From Mycobacterium sp. IDR2000157661 (GTDB taxonomy: Bacteria > Actinomycetota > Actinomycetes > Mycobacteriales > Mycobacteriaceae), in assembly GCF_022317005.1 (NCBI RefSeq), contig NZ_CP081006.1, forward strand, positions 1,736,001 through 1,800,000: a DNA stretch of 64,000 nucleotides. The letters run 5' to 3'. Positions 28,097-38,451 of this stretch are shown here, one piece after another. The translations under genes were made by a program, and so were the position numbers. The notes beneath the pieces were generated by a model. The model did no database searches. It saw only the letters and a list, made by a program, of their open reading frames with translations, and was not told the origin of the DNA. The number at the start of each line of letters is the position of its first letter. Position 1 is the stretch's first letter.

Positions 28097-30327
28097 CGAC
28101 CAAGAAGTTCACCCCGATCATCAAGCGTGGACCACGGCTGACCCCGGGTGATATCAACGTCGCACCGCCCGAGGATCTCGGTGTCGAGATCCCGCCGTCG
28201 GGCATCCAGAAGGCCCTGCCGTGGGTCATGGGCGGCGGCATGATCGGGATGATCGCGATCATGATCTTCACCGGCATCCGGCAACTCTCGCCGTACATGC
28301 TGATGATGCCGCTGATGATGGTGATGGCCACCGTCGGCTTCATGGCCGGTGGCGGGCCCGGCGGCAAGCGGGTGCCGGAGATCAATGCCGACCGCAAGGA
28401 GTACCTGCGCTACCTGGCCGGCCTGCGAACCCGCGTCACCGCGTCGGCGGCAGCGCAGGTGGCGTTCTTCAACTACCACGCTCCCCATCCGGGCGATCTG
28501 CTGTCGCTGGTCGGCACCAACCGGCAGTGGTCGAGGCCGGTGAACACCGACTTCTACGCAGCGGTGCGGATCGGCCTCGGCACCGAACCGGCGGTCGACC
28601 GCCTGCTGAAGCCGGCGGTCGGCGGGGAGTTGGCCGGCCCGCAGGGTGCGCCGCAACCGCACCTGGAACCGGTCAGCCACATGTGGGTGACGAAGTTCCT
28701 GCGTACCCACGGCCTGATCCATGACTGCCCGAAACTGTTGCAGCTGCGGACCTTTCCCACCGTCGCGATCGGCGGCGACCCAGCCGGCGCGGCCGCCCTG
28801 CTGCGCGCCATGATCTGTCATCTGGCGGTGTTCCACCCGCCGGACCTGTTGCAGATCCGGGTGCTGACCGACAACCCCGAGGACCAGGACTGGGCGTGGC
28901 TGAAGTGGCTGCCGCACGTCGCACACCAGACCGACACCGACGCCGCTGGACCGACCCGGTTGGTGTTCACCCGGCCCGACGGGCTGAGCGACCTGACCGC
29001 CCGCGGGCCACACACCGCCGACGCGGCGCCGAGCGGACCCTATGTCGTGGTCGTCGACCTGACCGGCGGCAAAGCCGGATTCCCGGTCGACGGGCGGGCC
29101 GGCGTCACGGTCATCACCCTGGGCAATCACCGCGGATCGGCCTACCGGATCCGCGTCGACGCCGACGGCACCGCCGATGACCGGCTGCCCAACCAGACCT
29201 TCCGGCCGCTCACTTCGGACACCGACCAGATGACGCCCGCGCAGGCCGCCCGCGTCGCACGCAAGCTGGCCGGCTGGTCCATCACCGGCACGATCATCGA
29301 CAAGAGCGTGCGCGTGCAGAAGAAGGTCGCCACCGAGTGGCACCAACTCGTCGGCGCTGCCTCGACCGAGGAGGTCACCCCGGCGCGTTGGCGAATGTTC
29401 AGCGACACCGACCGCGACCGGCTGCGCATCCCGTTCGGCCATGAGCTCAAGACCGGCGACATCATGCACCTCGACATCAAGGAGGGCGCCGAGTTCGGCG
29501 CGGGCCCCCACGGGATGCTCATCGGCACAACGGGTTCCGGCAAGTCGGAGTTCCTGCGCACGCTGATCCTGTCACTGGCGGCCACCCACCATCCCGATCA
29601 GGTGAACCTCCTGCTGACAGACTTCAAGGGTGGGTCGACGTTCCTGGGCATGGAGAAGTTGCCGCACACCGCCGCGGTCGTCACCAACATGGAAGAGGAA
29701 GCCGAACTCGTCAGCCGGATGGGCGAGGTGCTGTCCGGCGAGTTGGATCGCAGGCAGTCGATCCTGCGTCAGGCGGGTATGCAGGTCGGCGCGGCCGGCG
29801 CGCTGTCCGGTGTCGCCGAGTACGAGAAGCATCGCGAACGCGGCGCCGACCTGCCGCCGCTGCCAACACTTTTCGTGGTCGTCGACGAGTTCGCCGAACT
29901 GCTGCAGAACCACCCCGACTTCATCGGTCTGTTCGACCGCATCTGCCGCGTCGGCCGGTCGCTGCGCGTGCACCTGCTGCTGGCCACCCAGTCGCTCAAC
30001 ACCGGCGGAGTGCGCATCGACAAGCTCGAGCCCAACCTCACCTACCGGATCGCGCTGCGCACCACCAGCTCGGCCGAGTCCAAGGCGGTGATCGGAACGC
30101 CTGAGGCGCAGTACATCAACAACAAAGAGAGCGGCGTCGGGTTCCTGCGCGTCGGCATGGAGGATCCGGTCAAGTTCCAGAGCGTCTACACCGGGGTCCC
30201 CTATGTTCCCACCGCGCGACAACAGGACGACGGTGAGGTCACGCCGCGAAGCAACGGGCAGGCGCGGCTGCGGGTACACCAGTTCACCGCTGCGCCGATC
30301 ATGGACACGGCGGCGGTGACCCCGTGA
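28093..30327 (+). CDS. eccCa1: ESX-1 FtsK/SpoIIIE ATPase EccCa1
   Basis: A 744-residue membrane ATPase carrying the first part of the split EccC motor. Two adjacent membrane helices (about 36-62 and 64-90) precede a degenerate DUF-type ATPase region and an FtsK domain with Walker A GTTGSGKS at 478-485 and Walker B-like [12 protein letters not shown]. As in ESX-1 of M. tuberculosis, EccC is split in two genes; the remaining ATPase domains are in eccCb1. Stop and start of the two genes overlap (TGA/GTG). Confidence 0.95.
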   Translation: MTTKKFTPIIKRGPRLTPGDINVAPPEDLGVEIPPSGIQKALPWVMGGGMIGMIAIMIFTGIRQLSPYMLMMPLMMVMATVGFMAGGGPGGKRVPEINADRKEYLRYLAGLRTRVTASAAAQVAFFNYHAPHPGDLLSLVGTNRQWSRPVNTDFYAAVRIGLGTEPAVDRLLKPAVGGELAGPQGAPQPHLEPVSHMWVTKFLRTHGLIHDCPKLLQLRTFPTVAIGGDPAGAAALLRAMICHLAVFHPPDLLQIRVLTDNPEDQDWAWLKWLPHVAHQTDTDAAGPTRLVFTRPDGLSDLTARGPHTADAAPSGPYVVVVDLTGGKAGFPVDGRAGVTVITLGNHRGSAYRIRVDADGTADDRLPNQTFRPLTSDTDQMTPAQAARVARKLAGWSITGTIIDKSVRVQKKVATEWHQLVGAASTEEVTPARWRMFSDTDRDRLRIPFGHELKTGDIMHLDIKEGAEFGAGPHGMLIGTTGSGKSEFLRTLILSLAATHHPDQVNLLLTDFKGGSTFLGMEKLPHTAAVVTNMEEEAELVSRMGEVLSGELDRRQSILRQAGMQVGAAGALSGVAEYEKHRERGADLPPLPTLFVVVDEFAELLQNHPDFIGLFDRICRVGRSLRVHLLLATQSLNTGGVRIDKLEPNLTYRIALRTTSSAESKAVIGTPEAQYINNKESGVGFLRVGMEDPVKFQSVYTGVPYVPTARQQDDGEVTPRSNGQARLRVHQFTAAPIMDTAAVTP

Positions 30328-32087
30328 CGAGCCTCGAGCCGGATCAGCGCGTGCTGCGCGAGGTGGTCCTCGACCAGCTGACCACCGGCGAGACCAGGGC
30401 CTACCGGATGTGGTTGCCGCCGTTGGCCGATCCCACCCCGGTCGACGAACTCATCGAACGCGACCTCCAGCGCCGTGCGCTGCGTTTCGGGCTCGGCATC
30501 ATGGACGAGCCGCGTCGGCACCGGCAGGAGGTGTGGGGCATCGACGTCTCCGCGGCCAGCGGCAACATCGCGGTGGGCGGGGCGCCGCAGACCGGCAAGT
30601 CGACATTCCTGCAGACGCTGATCCTCTCGGCCGCCGCGTCGCACACTCCCCGGCAGGTCCAGTTCTACTGCGTCGACCTCGGCGGTGGCGGCCTGATGTA
30701 TCTGGAGGATCTGCCGCACGTCGGCGGCGTCGCGACCCGGTCCGAGCCCGACCGGGTGAACCGTGTGGTCGCGGAAATGAAAGCCGTTCTGCGTCAACGT
30801 GAAGCGATGTTCAAGCACTACCGGGTGGGCTCGATGGCGGCCTACCGGCAGATGCGTGAGGACCCGGCTCATCCGGCAGCGGCCGACCCGTTCGGGGACG
30901 TTTTCCTGGTGATCGACGGCTGGCCGGCGTTCGTCGCCGAATTCGGTGACCTCGAAGCGGTCGTGCAGGACCTCGCGGGCCAGGGCCTGGCGTTCGGGGT
31001 GCACACGGTCATCTCCACCCCGCGCTGGACCGAGCTGAAGTCACGCGTGCGCGACTACCTCGGTACCAAGGTCGAGTTCCGGCTCGGTGACGTCAACGAG
31101 ACCCAGATCGACCGGATGACTCGCGACATACCGACGGACCGTCCCGGCCGCGCGGTGTCGATGGAGAAGCACCACCTGATGATGGGAGTGCCCCGCCTCG
31201 ACGGTGTGCACAGCGCCGACAACCTGGTCACTGCGATGTCCGAGGCCGTGGAGGCCATCTCGGCGCAGACCACCGAGCAGGCGCCACGGGTGCGTGTTCT
31301 GCCCGAACGGATCTACCTGCATGACCTCGATCCGCACCCACCCGGCCCGGACTCCGACTACCGCACGCGCTGGACGGTGCCGCTCGGAGTGCGCGAGTCC
31401 GACCTGTCGGTGGCCTACAACCCCATGCACATGACCCCGCATCTGCTGATCTTCGGAGCCCCCAAGTCCGGCAAGACACGGATCGCCCACGCGGTGGCGG
31501 AGGCCATCTGCCTGCGCAACAGCCCCGAGCAGGTGCGCTTCATGCTGGCCGACTACCGGTCCGGGTTGCTCGATGCGGTGCCTCAGGGCCACCTGCTCGC
31601 CGCGGGAGCGGTCAACCGCAACAACGCGACCCTGGAAGAGGCCATCAAAGCGCTGGCCATCAACCTCAAGAAGCGTCTGCCGCCTGCCGACCTGACCACC
31701 GCGCAGTTGCGCGCCCGGTCGTGGTGGAGCGGGCCCGACGTGGTTCTGCTCGTCGACGACTGGCACATGATCGTGGCGGCGAGCGGAGTCGTCCCGCCGA
31801 TGGCCCCGCTGTTTCCGCTGCTGCCCGCCGCCGCCGACATCGGGCTGCACATCATCGTGACGTGCCAGATGAGCCAAGCCCACCGGGCCACCATGGACAA
31901 GTTCGTGGGCGCCGCCTACGGGGCCGGGTCGCCGACGCTGTTCCTCTCCGGCGAGAAGCAGGAGTTCCCGTCCAGCGAGATCAAACTCAAGCGACGGCCT
32001 CCTGGCCAGGCGTTTCTGGTCTCACCCGAGGGAAAGGAGGTCATTCAGGCCGCCTATGTGGATCCACCGGAAGAAGAAGTGCATTGA
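30324..32087 (+). CDS. eccCb1: ESX-1 FtsK/SpoIIIE ATPase EccCb1
   Basis: A 587-residue soluble protein with two FtsK-like ATPase domains. Walker A motifs are GAPQTGKS at 86-93 and GAPKSGKT at 378-385. Walker B-like segments are [11 protein letters not shown] and [11 protein letters not shown]. The C-terminal ATPase domain binds the YxxxD export signal of EsxB in studied species. It starts with GTG at 30324, overlapping eccCa1. A putative promoter for the substrate genes overlaps its 3' end. Confidence 0.95.
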   Translation: MTSLEPDQRVLREVVLDQLTTGETRAYRMWLPPLADPTPVDELIERDLQRRALRFGLGIMDEPRRHRQEVWGIDVSAASGNIAVGGAPQTGKSTFLQTLILSAAASHTPRQVQFYCVDLGGGGLMYLEDLPHVGGVATRSEPDRVNRVVAEMKAVLRQREAMFKHYRVGSMAAYRQMREDPAHPAAADPFGDVFLVIDGWPAFVAEFGDLEAVVQDLAGQGLAFGVHTVISTPRWTELKSRVRDYLGTKVEFRLGDVNETQIDRMTRDIPTDRPGRAVSMEKHHLMMGVPRLDGVHSADNLVTAMSEAVEAISAQTTEQAPRVRVLPERIYLHDLDPHPPGPDSDYRTRWTVPLGVRESDLSVAYNPMHMTPHLLIFGAPKSGKTRIAHAVAEAICLRNSPEQVRFMLADYRSGLLDAVPQGHLLAAGAVNRNNATLEEAIKALAINLKKRLPPADLTTAQLRARSWWSGPDVVLLVDDWHMIVAASGVVPPMAPLFPLLPAAADIGLHIIVTCQMSQAHRATMDKFVGAAYGAGSPTLFLSGEKQEFPSSEIKLKRRPPGQAFLVSPEGKEVIQAAYVDPPEEEVH

Positions 32088-32111
32088 GCACCTCCGGAGG
32101 GCCGTTAAGAT
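32084..32111 (+). promoter_or_regulatory. Candidate SigA-type promoter for pe35-ppe68-esxB-esxA
   Basis: TTGAGC (32084-32089) and TAAGAT (32106-32111) are spaced by 16 nt. The -35 box overlaps the eccCb1 stop, and a perfect palindrome CCTCCGGAGG (32091-32100) sits in the spacer. A transcript would begin near 32118, leaving a leader of about 140 nt before pe35. The secreted substrates are usually needed in far greater amounts than the machine, which makes an internal promoter plausible. Confidence 0.45.
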
Positions 32112-32258
32112 GTAACCACGCGCGTCAGCAAACCTGACTGCGGACGCCAGCAAAGGGGTCGGGGGACGATTCCGAAGCTCCCTAAAGGCGTAGAACTGTG
32201 CAGAAGTGCCAATAAGTGAATACGCCATGCCTATTTCTGCAAACAAGGAGACATCGCA

Positions 32259-32552
32259 ATGCAACCTATGACCCACAATCCGGGGGCGGCTGGAGTCGGC
32301 GCACAAGTGGTCGCGAACGGTATGCGCGGGCTGGCAGCGGGCACGGTGGCCACGGCCGAGGTGACCGCGCTGGTGCCGGCCGGTGCTGACGAGGTGTCGG
32401 CCCAGGCGGCGCTGGCCTTCGCCGCGCAGGGCGTGGAGACCCTCGCGATGAACACCTTCGCCCAGCAGGAGCTTGCCCGGGCGGGCGCGTCCTATATGGA
32501 GATCGCCGGCATCTACACGGCGGTCGACGGCGCCAACGCCGCCACTTTCTGA
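32259..32552 (+). CDS. pe35: PE family protein PE35
   Basis: A 97-residue PE-domain protein, a helical hairpin that pairs with PPE68. It shows the LVPAGADEVSAQAALAFAAQG core typical of PE35 and a C-terminal YxxxD export signal in the form YTAVD. It has no extension beyond the PE domain. An AAGGAG ribosome site at 32245-32250 precedes the ATG at 32259. It is the first gene after eccCb1. Confidence 0.9.
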   Translation: MQPMTHNPGAAGVGAQVVANGMRGLAAGTVATAEVTALVPAGADEVSAQAALAFAAQGVETLAMNTFAQQELARAGASYMEIAGIYTAVDGANAATF

Positions 32553-32614
32553 CGGTTACTCAACCGCCACGTCACTCGACGACCTCACTGACTCGACCGA
32601 GGAAGAACTAGACG

Positions 32615-33904
32615 ATGTTCTGGCATGCCATGCCGCCAGAATTGAATACTGCGCGGCTGATGGCCGGCGCCGGTGCGGCGCCGATGCTTCAGGCCGCTGC
32701 CGGCTGGGAGGCCCTGGCGATCTCACTCGAGACCCAGGCCGACGAGCTGGCCGCCAGTCTGGCTTCCCTGACGTCGGTGTGGAGCGGTTCGGCAAGCGAG
32801 CGCGCCGTTGCCTCGACGATGCCGATGGTGGCCTGGCTGCGCACGGTGTCGGCGCAGGCCCAGAAGCGGGCGCTGCAGGCAGTGGCGCAGGCGAACTCCT
32901 ACAGCCTGGCCATGGCCACTACGCCACCGCTGCCGGAGATAGCGGCCAACCACGTCACCCGTGCGGTACTGCATGCCACCAACTTCCTCGGCATCAACAC
33001 CGTGCCCATCGGGATCAACGAGTTCGATTACTTCGAGCGGATGTGGAACCAGGCCGCAGGCGCGATGGACGTGTATCAAGCCGAGACGGCCATGAACATC
33101 ATGTTCGAGCCCATCATGCCGCCCAAGCCGATCGTCATCCCCGGTGTCGGCGAGGGCGCCGCGGCGGCGGCGCTCGGCCAGGCGGTCGCGGGGGCACCCG
33201 GCGCGGCGATGCGCAATGCGGCGATCGCCCACGTCGGCGCCCAGGCGACGGTCGAGTCCGCGGGCCTGCAGACCGGCCGCGCGGTGGCGCAGGCCAACCA
33301 GATGGCGGTGCACGCCGAGGAGCAGGCGCAACGCACGCAGAACGCCGGCCAGCCGGCTCCGCACCAGATGCAGCAGGGCATGCAGATGGGCGTGCAGATG
33401 GCGTCGCAACTGGGGTCGACCGTGGCGCAATTGCCGCAGCAGGGCATGCAGCTGGTCACGCAGCCGATGCAGCAGCTGGCCCAGCCGCTGCAGCAGGTCA
33501 CGTCGATGTTCGGCCAGCTGGGCAGCCTCGGTGGCGAGAAGGCGCAGATGGGTCTGATCGGCGCCAGTCCGCTTTCGAACCACCCACTCGCGGGTGGAAC
33601 CGGCGCTGGTGCGGGCGCCGGTCTGGTGCGAGCGGCCTCGTTGCCCGGTGCGGGCGGAACGGCGGCGCGCACACCGCTGATGGCCGGGCTGATCGGCGAC
33701 ACCAAACCGGTCGCCGTGGCACCGGGTGCGGCCGCGGGCGCCACGACCGGTGGCCTGGCACCCGTCGGCGCGGGTGCAGGCGGCATGGGCCCGGCGCATG
33801 CGATGGGCCAGCGCGGCGTGAGCGGCGGGAGCAGACAGGGGCTGACTGCGCCGTCAGTGCTGCCTCAGGATCTGGGCGAAAACGAGGACGACGACGACTG
33901 GTGA
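32615..33904 (+). CDS. ppe68: PPE family protein PPE68
   Basis: A 429-residue protein with an N-terminal PPE domain (about 1-175): [15 protein letters not shown] with the PPE motif, the WSG turn in SVWSGSASE, and a long helix pair. The C-terminal half is Gln/Met-rich coiled coil, then Gly/Ala-rich, ending in an acidic ENEDDDDW tail. It forms a heterodimer with PE35, is recognised by EspG1, and lies upstream of esxB as in other ESX-1 loci. Confidence 0.92.
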   Translation: MFWHAMPPELNTARLMAGAGAAPMLQAAAGWEALAISLETQADELAASLASLTSVWSGSASERAVASTMPMVAWLRTVSAQAQKRALQAVAQANSYSLAMATTPPLPEIAANHVTRAVLHATNFLGINTVPIGINEFDYFERMWNQAAGAMDVYQAETAMNIMFEPIMPPKPIVIPGVGEGAAAAALGQAVAGAPGAAMRNAAIAHVGAQATVESAGLQTGRAVAQANQMAVHAEEQAQRTQNAGQPAPHQMQQGMQMGVQMASQLGSTVAQLPQQGMQLVTQPMQQLAQPLQQVTSMFGQLGSLGGEKAQMGLIGASPLSNHPLAGGTGAGAGAGLVRAASLPGAGGTAARTPLMAGLIGDTKPVAVAPGAAAGATTGGLAPVGAGAGGMGPAHAMGQRGVSGGSRQGLTAPSVLPQDLGENEDDDDW

Positions 33905-34000
33905 ACGCCCACAGGACTTCCCGGCCCCACGGCCGGAAAGACTCGCCATTGAAGAGATCAATGTGGTGAGGACACAGGAAAAGAGAGAGAGAAATCCAGC

Positions 34001-34306
34001 ATGGCACAGATGAATACCGATGCCGCTGTCCTCGCCAAGGAGGCAGCCAACTTCGAGCGGATCTCCGCAGAGCTCAAGGGCGTCATCTCGCACGTCGAGG
34101 CCACCGCGGGGGCACTCGCCGGCCAGATGGTCGGCCAGGCCGGTACCGCGGCGCAAGCTGCCCTGGTGCGCTACCAGGAGGCCGCGGCTCGTCAGATCCA
34201 GGAGCTGAACGACATCTCGGCCAACATCCACACCTCGGGCGTCCAGTACACCGCGACCGACGAGGACCAGTCCTCCGCGCTTGCCAGCGTGATGTTCAAC
34301 CAGTAA
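34001..34306 (+). CDS. esxB: WXG100 protein EsxB (CFP-10)
   Basis: A 101-residue helical hairpin, partner of EsxA and the main signal-bearing ESX-1 substrate. The C-terminus carries the YxxxD motif as YTATD followed by an [16 protein letters not shown] tail that docks on EccCb1. At the turn, where WXG is expected, the sequence reads [10 protein letters not shown], so the Trp is absent, as in some EsxB orthologues. It starts 96 nt after ppe68 and 26 nt before esxA. Confidence 0.95.
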   Translation: MAQMNTDAAVLAKEAANFERISAELKGVISHVEATAGALAGQMVGQAGTAAQAALVRYQEAAARQIQELNDISANIHTSGVQYTATDEDQSSALASVMFNQ

Positions 34307-34332
34307 CCAGACCCCACAGAACGGAGAAACTC

Positions 34333-34620
34333 ATGACGGAACAGGTATGGAACTTCGCAGGCATCGAAGGCGGAGCTAGCGAGATCCAGGGCGCAGTCGG
34401 CCAGACCGCCGGACTGCTCGACGAGGGCAAGGCTTCGCTCGCGGCGCTCGCCGCGGTGTGGGGTGGCAGCGGCTCGGAGGCCTACCAGGCCGTCCAGATG
34501 CGTTGGGACAGCACCTCCGCCGAGCTCAACGCGGCGCTGCAGAACCTGGCGCAGACGATCAGCGAGGCCGGCGCCACCATGGCCCAGACCGAAGCCGGCG
34601 TCACCGGGATGTTCGCATAA
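34333..34620 (+). CDS. esxA: WXG100 protein EsxA (ESAT-6)
   Basis: A 95-residue WXG100 protein secreted as a 1:1 complex with EsxB. The turn carries WGG with Trp43, the position seen in M. tuberculosis ESAT-6. The opening [19 protein letters not shown] and closing [10 protein letters not shown] are close to the canonical protein. A GGAG ribosome site lies just before the ATG. A strong hairpin 10 nt after the stop probably separates its abundant mRNA from espI. Confidence 0.96.
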   Translation: MTEQVWNFAGIEGGASEIQGAVGQTAGLLDEGKASLAALAAVWGGSGSEAYQAVQMRWDSTSAELNAALQNLAQTISEAGATMAQTEAGVTGMFA

Positions 34621-34629
34621 CACGCCGCT

Positions 34630-34679
34630 GCACGCAGGTGGGCGGGTCCGCTCCTCGGGCTGCCTCGCCCACCTCGTGC
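34630..34679 (+). terminator. Stem-loop between esxA and espI
   Basis: GCACG (34630-34634) and GGTGGGCG (34637-34644) pair with CGCCCACC (34666-34673) and CGTGC (34675-34679), giving 13 bp with a small internal loop and a 21-nt loop. It could be a partial terminator or a 3' stability element that lets esxB-esxA be expressed above espI-eccD1. Confidence 0.5.
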
Positions 34680-34712
34680 GCCCGGCGTTCCAGACAACTC
34701 TGAGAGGTACCC

Positions 34713-36107
34713 ATGTCGGCCGACTATGACCGGCTTTTCCACGGCACCGGTGACGGCGTGCAAACCGCCGACGACACCGACCGCGACTCCGCGGGCACGC
34801 GGGCAGCGGCGCCGATGCCCTCTGGCGGCCACGGTGGCGAGGCCGCCCCACCTCCTATGCCCGTCAGCCCCGCAGCCACCTCTGGGCCGGGACAGACCAA
34901 GGCCGCGTCGGCGCCTCCGCCGCGGCAGACCGAGGTCACCGCGCAGATACCGCCGACGCGTTCGACAATGCCGCAGCGACAACCGAATTCGATGTTGCGT
35001 ACGCCGCAGTCCGGCGGCCCGGCGGGCGCCAGGTTCGAGCAGCCGCGTTTGGCGCCCACGCCGGCGCCCCGGCCCGCACCGGCTCCCGCCCCGAGCCAGC
35101 ATTTCGCCGACCCGCCGTCCGACGGCGGGTTCCGCTCGGCTTCGACTCCGGCCACTTCGGCGGCCACCATCGGCAACCACCGCGCGATCGACGCGCTGTC
35201 GCACGTCGGGGTCAAGTCGGCGGTCAAGATGCCCTCGCAGCGGGGCTGGCGCCACCTGCTCTACGTGCTGACGCGGATCAACCTGGGTCTCTCGCCGGAC
35301 GAGCTCTACGAGATGGAGTTGAACACCCGGATCCGCCGGAACGCCCGCGACTCGTATCAGATCGGCGTCTTCGGCCTCAAGGGCGGTGTCGGCAAGACGG
35401 CGTTGACCGTCGCCCTCGGTTCCGCGCTGAGCAGGGTGCGTGGCGACCGGATCCTGGCTGTGGACGCCGACCCCGATGGCGGCAACCTCGCCGACCGGGC
35501 GGGACGCCAATCGGCGGCGACGATCTCTGACCTGCTAGCGGACAAGGAACTGGCGCGTTACAACGACATTCGCGCTTACACCAGCATGAACTCCGCCAAC
35601 CTCGAGGTGCTGTCGTCCGAGGACTACAGCGGCGCGCGCCGGGAGTTCAACGATGAGGACTGGAAGGGCGTGACCAACATCGTGTCGCGCTACTACAACC
35701 TCGTGCTGGCCGACTGCGGCGCTGGGCTGTTCCAGCCCGCGGCCCGTGGTGTGCTGTCGACCGTGTCGGGGCTGGTGATCGTCGCCAGCGCGTCGATCGA
35801 CGGGGCGCGCCAGGCTGCGCTGACGATGGACTGGTTGCGCCACAACGGATATCAGGACCTGCTCGGCCGGTCCTGCGTGGTGATCAACCACGTCGTCCCC
35901 GGCAAGCCGAACATCGACGTCGACGACCTGGTCGCGCAGTTCGAGCGGCACGTGCCGCCGGGGCGGGTGGTCGTGCTGCCGTACGACAAGCACATCGCGG
36001 CAGGCACCGAGATTCAACTGGAACTGCTCGGCAAGGCGTTCAAGCGGCGCACGATCGAGTTGGCCGCGGCGCTGTCCGACGACTTCGACAGGCTCGAACG
36101 TCGGTGA
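34713..36107 (+). CDS. espI: ESX-1 associated ATPase EspI
   Basis: A 464-residue protein with a Pro/Ala-rich disordered N-terminus (about 1-150), a short conserved helical segment (SQRGWRHLLYVLTRINLGLSPDELYEME), and a MinD/ParA-like domain. The deviant Walker A is KGGVGKT at 223-229 and VDADPDGGNLADRAG follows. In M. tuberculosis EspI down-regulates ESX-1 when ATP is low. Its stop overlaps the eccD1 GTG by 4 nt. It shares its whole domain order with the ATPase at 21749-23095. Confidence 0.9.
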   Translation: MSADYDRLFHGTGDGVQTADDTDRDSAGTRAAAPMPSGGHGGEAAPPPMPVSPAATSGPGQTKAASAPPPRQTEVTAQIPPTRSTMPQRQPNSMLRTPQSGGPAGARFEQPRLAPTPAPRPAPAPAPSQHFADPPSDGGFRSASTPATSAATIGNHRAIDALSHVGVKSAVKMPSQRGWRHLLYVLTRINLGLSPDELYEMELNTRIRRNARDSYQIGVFGLKGGVGKTALTVALGSALSRVRGDRILAVDADPDGGNLADRAGRQSAATISDLLADKELARYNDIRAYTSMNSANLEVLSSEDYSGARREFNDEDWKGVTNIVSRYYNLVLADCGAGLFQPAARGVLSTVSGLVIVASASIDGARQAALTMDWLRHNGYQDLLGRSCVVINHVVPGKPNIDVDDLVAQFERHVPPGRVVVLPYDKHIAAGTEIQLELLGKAFKRRTIELAAALSDDFDRLERR

Positions 36108-37630
36108 CGTCCACCACCGCCGCGCCGGCCACGTCGAGCGTCACGCCGGGCCGGCCGTCGACCACCCGGGTCACCATCCTCACCGGTCGGCGAATGACCG
36201 ACCTGGTGCTGCCTGCGGCGGCGCCGATCGACACCTACATCGACGAAACCGTCTCGGTGCTGGCCGATCTGCTCTCCGACACCCCGAAGGACGTGCTCGC
36301 CGGGTTCGATTTCTCGGCGCAGGGTGAGTGGGTGTTCGCCAGGCCGGGCGCACCGCCGCTGAAGGCCACCGAGTCGCTCGATGACGCGGGTGTGGTCGAC
36401 GGATCGCTGCTGACGCTGGTCTCGGTCAGCCGCACCGAGCGGTACCGCCCGCTCGTCGAGGACGTCATCGACGCGATCGCCGTGCTCGACGAGTCCCCGG
36501 AGTTCGACCGCACGGCATTGAATCGCTTTGTGGCACTGACGATTCCGCTGGTAGCCGCCGCCGTCACGGTGATGGCGCTGCTGGCGTGGACGCGGGCCGG
36601 GCACAGTTGGTGGTGGGCGGTGGTGCTCGGTGTGCTGGGGCTGGGACTGCTCGGCGCCAGCGCGCTGGCCACCAATCGCTACCAGGACCTCGACATGGCG
36701 GAGAGCGTGCTGGTGGCGTCGGTCCCCGTGCTGGCCGGGGCCGTCGCGCTGGCGGTCCCGTTGCCCCGCGGCGTCGACTCGTTGGGGGCGCCGCAGATCG
36801 CGGGCGCCGCGGCGGTGGTGTTGCTGCTGACGTTGGCCACGCGGGGCGGCCCGCGGCGCAGGGCCGAGGTCGCGTCGTTCGTCGCGGTGGCGGCGATCGG
36901 CGCGGCGGCGGCGGCGATCGCGTACGGGTACGGCTGGCAATACTGGGTGCCAGCGGGGGCCATCGCGTTCGGCCTGATCGTCGTCACCAACGCGGCCAAG
37001 CTGACCGTCGCGGTCGCGCGCATCGCGCTGCCGCCGATTCCGGCACCGGGTGAGACGGTGGCCAACGATGAACTGCTCGACCCCGTCGCCACCCCGGGCG
37101 CCGACGAAGAGTCGCCGACCTGGCAGGCGATCATCGCATCCGTCCCGGAGTCCGCGGCGCGGTTGCATGAACGCAGCCAGTTGGCCAAGCGACTGCTCAT
37201 CGGCTTCCTCGCCGCCGGCGCGCTGATCCTGGCCGCAGGCGCGATCGCCGTGGTAATGCAGGGCCACTTCTTCGTGCACACGATGATCGTCGCCGGGCTG
37301 GTCACTTCGATCTGCGGCTTCCGGTCGCGGCTCTACGCCGAACGTTGGTGCGCATGGGCGCTGTTGGCCGCCGCCGTGGCGATCCCGACCGGTGTGATGG
37401 TCAAGCTGTGCCTGTGGGATCCGGACCGCGCGTGGTTGGTGATCGCCGGCTATGTGGCCGCGGGCATCGTCGCGGTGATCATCGTCGGCGCCACCTCGCG
37501 CGTGCGGCGGGTGTCACCGGTGACCAAGCGGATTCTGGAGCTGCTCGACGGCGCGGCGATCGCCGCGGTCATCCCGCTGTTGCTGTGGATCGCCGGCGTC
37601 TACGACCTGCTGCGCAACCTGCGGTTCTAA
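36104..37630 (+). CDS. eccD1: ESX-1 integral membrane channel component EccD1
   Basis: A 508-residue protein with an N-terminal ubiquitin-like domain (about 15-100: TRVTILTGRRMTDLVLPAAA...DDAGVVDGSLLTLV) and about eleven membrane helices from residue 140 to the end. Dimers of EccD form the membrane vestibule of the secretion complex. It starts with GTG at 36104. Its end overlaps the convergent DUF427 gene by 4 nt, so the usual downstream genes espB, eccE1 and mycP1 are not linked here. Confidence 0.95.
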   Translation: MTSTTAAPATSSVTPGRPSTTRVTILTGRRMTDLVLPAAAPIDTYIDETVSVLADLLSDTPKDVLAGFDFSAQGEWVFARPGAPPLKATESLDDAGVVDGSLLTLVSVSRTERYRPLVEDVIDAIAVLDESPEFDRTALNRFVALTIPLVAAAVTVMALLAWTRAGHSWWWAVVLGVLGLGLLGASALATNRYQDLDMAESVLVASVPVLAGAVALAVPLPRGVDSLGAPQIAGAAAVVLLLTLATRGGPRRRAEVASFVAVAAIGAAAAAIAYGYGWQYWVPAGAIAFGLIVVTNAAKLTVAVARIALPPIPAPGETVANDELLDPVATPGADEESPTWQAIIASVPESAARLHERSQLAKRLLIGFLAAGALILAAGAIAVVMQGHFFVHTMIVAGLVTSICGFRSRLYAERWCAWALLAAAVAIPTGVMVKLCLWDPDRAWLVIAGYVAAGIVAVIIVGATSRVRRVSPVTKRILELLDGAAIAAVIPLLLWIAGVYDLLRNLRF

Positions 37631-38439
37631 CTGAAGGGCGTGACCGGACGGTCCCGCGGCACCCCGTTGACGGTGACGTCGACCCGCTCGTCGAAGAAGC
37701 AGATGCGATCGCGCACCGGTTCGCCGTCATGCAGCGGTTCGTGGTACGTCCACGCCACGTCGCGCGGCCCGTCGGGAACCGAGAAGTACGACGCCCGCCC
37801 CTTGTACGCGCAGAAGCTGACAGTGTCGCTGTGCTGCAGTCGAACTTTGACGTCCTCGCGGGGAAGATAGAACCGCACCGGCAGCATCGTCTCGAACAAC
37901 AGCATGGGCCGCGACGACTCGGCCAGCAGGGTGTCGTCGACTTCGATGCGGACGTGGCGGCTGCTGGCCAGGACGTCGATCCGCTTGAACGGATCCCGCG
38001 GGTGGCTGAGGATCGGCTCGTCCTCTTCGCGCCACTCGAAGCTGTCGAAGTCGAGGACGACGTAGTCGGCGAGGTCGGGGTCCTCGGGCCGAAACGCCGC
38101 CGCGGCCGCTGTGTATTCGCCTGCGATGACGTCGAATTCGGTGCCCGCCGCCGTGTGGGCGCCGAACGGCACCGTAGGGTCCAGCACGGCGCGGTCGGCG
38201 CCGGGACGGTCGACGTCGTCGTCACCGGACTCCGCGCCCGCGGGCACCAGGTGGTTCTGCATCGCCGCGATCGGTAACGCGTAGGCCGGCACGATGCGCC
38301 GCGGTTCCCAGACCAGCAGCGCCTCCTCGGTCTGGACGACCGCGTCTCCGGACAGGCACACGCGGATGCGTTTGGCGGTGGGTTCGAAGCGCAGCGCGTC
38401 GACGCTGCCGCTGAATAGGTCCCTCATTCGGACGGCCAT
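37627..38439 (-). CDS. Protein with two DUF427 domains
   Basis: A 270-residue cytosolic protein built from two tandem DUF427 domains. The first (about 20-150) includes RIRVCLSGDAVVQTEEALLVWEP; the second (about 150-260) includes HVRIEVDDTLLAESSRPMLLFET, LPREDVKV, and FCAYKGRASYFSVPDG, the best-conserved stretch of the family. The function of DUF427 is not established. It lies in the same direction as the acyl-CoA dehydrogenase gene 12 nt upstream, so they form an operon. Confidence 0.85.
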   Translation of the reverse strand: MAVRMRDLFSGSVDALRFEPTAKRIRVCLSGDAVVQTEEALLVWEPRRIVPAYALPIAAMQNHLVPAGAESGDDDVDRPGADRAVLDPTVPFGAHTAAGTEFDVIAGEYTAAAAAFRPEDPDLADYVVLDFDSFEWREEDEPILSHPRDPFKRIDVLASSRHVRIEVDDTLLAESSRPMLLFETMLPVRFYLPREDVKVRLQHSDTVSFCAYKGRASYFSVPDGPRDVAWTYHEPLHDGEPVRDRICFFDERVDVTVNGVPRDRPVTPFS

Positions 38440-38451
38440 CGCTGCTGGTCC

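Noticed and set aside
27850..29511. 553-residue minus-strand frame opposite eccB1/eccCa1
   Set aside because: Both ESX-1 genes are firmly supported; the frame is a GC-driven shadow.
32473..33969. 498-residue plus-strand frame overlapping ppe68
   Set aside because: Low-complexity Gly/Arg composition and antiphase to ppe68, which has the PPE motif and family length.
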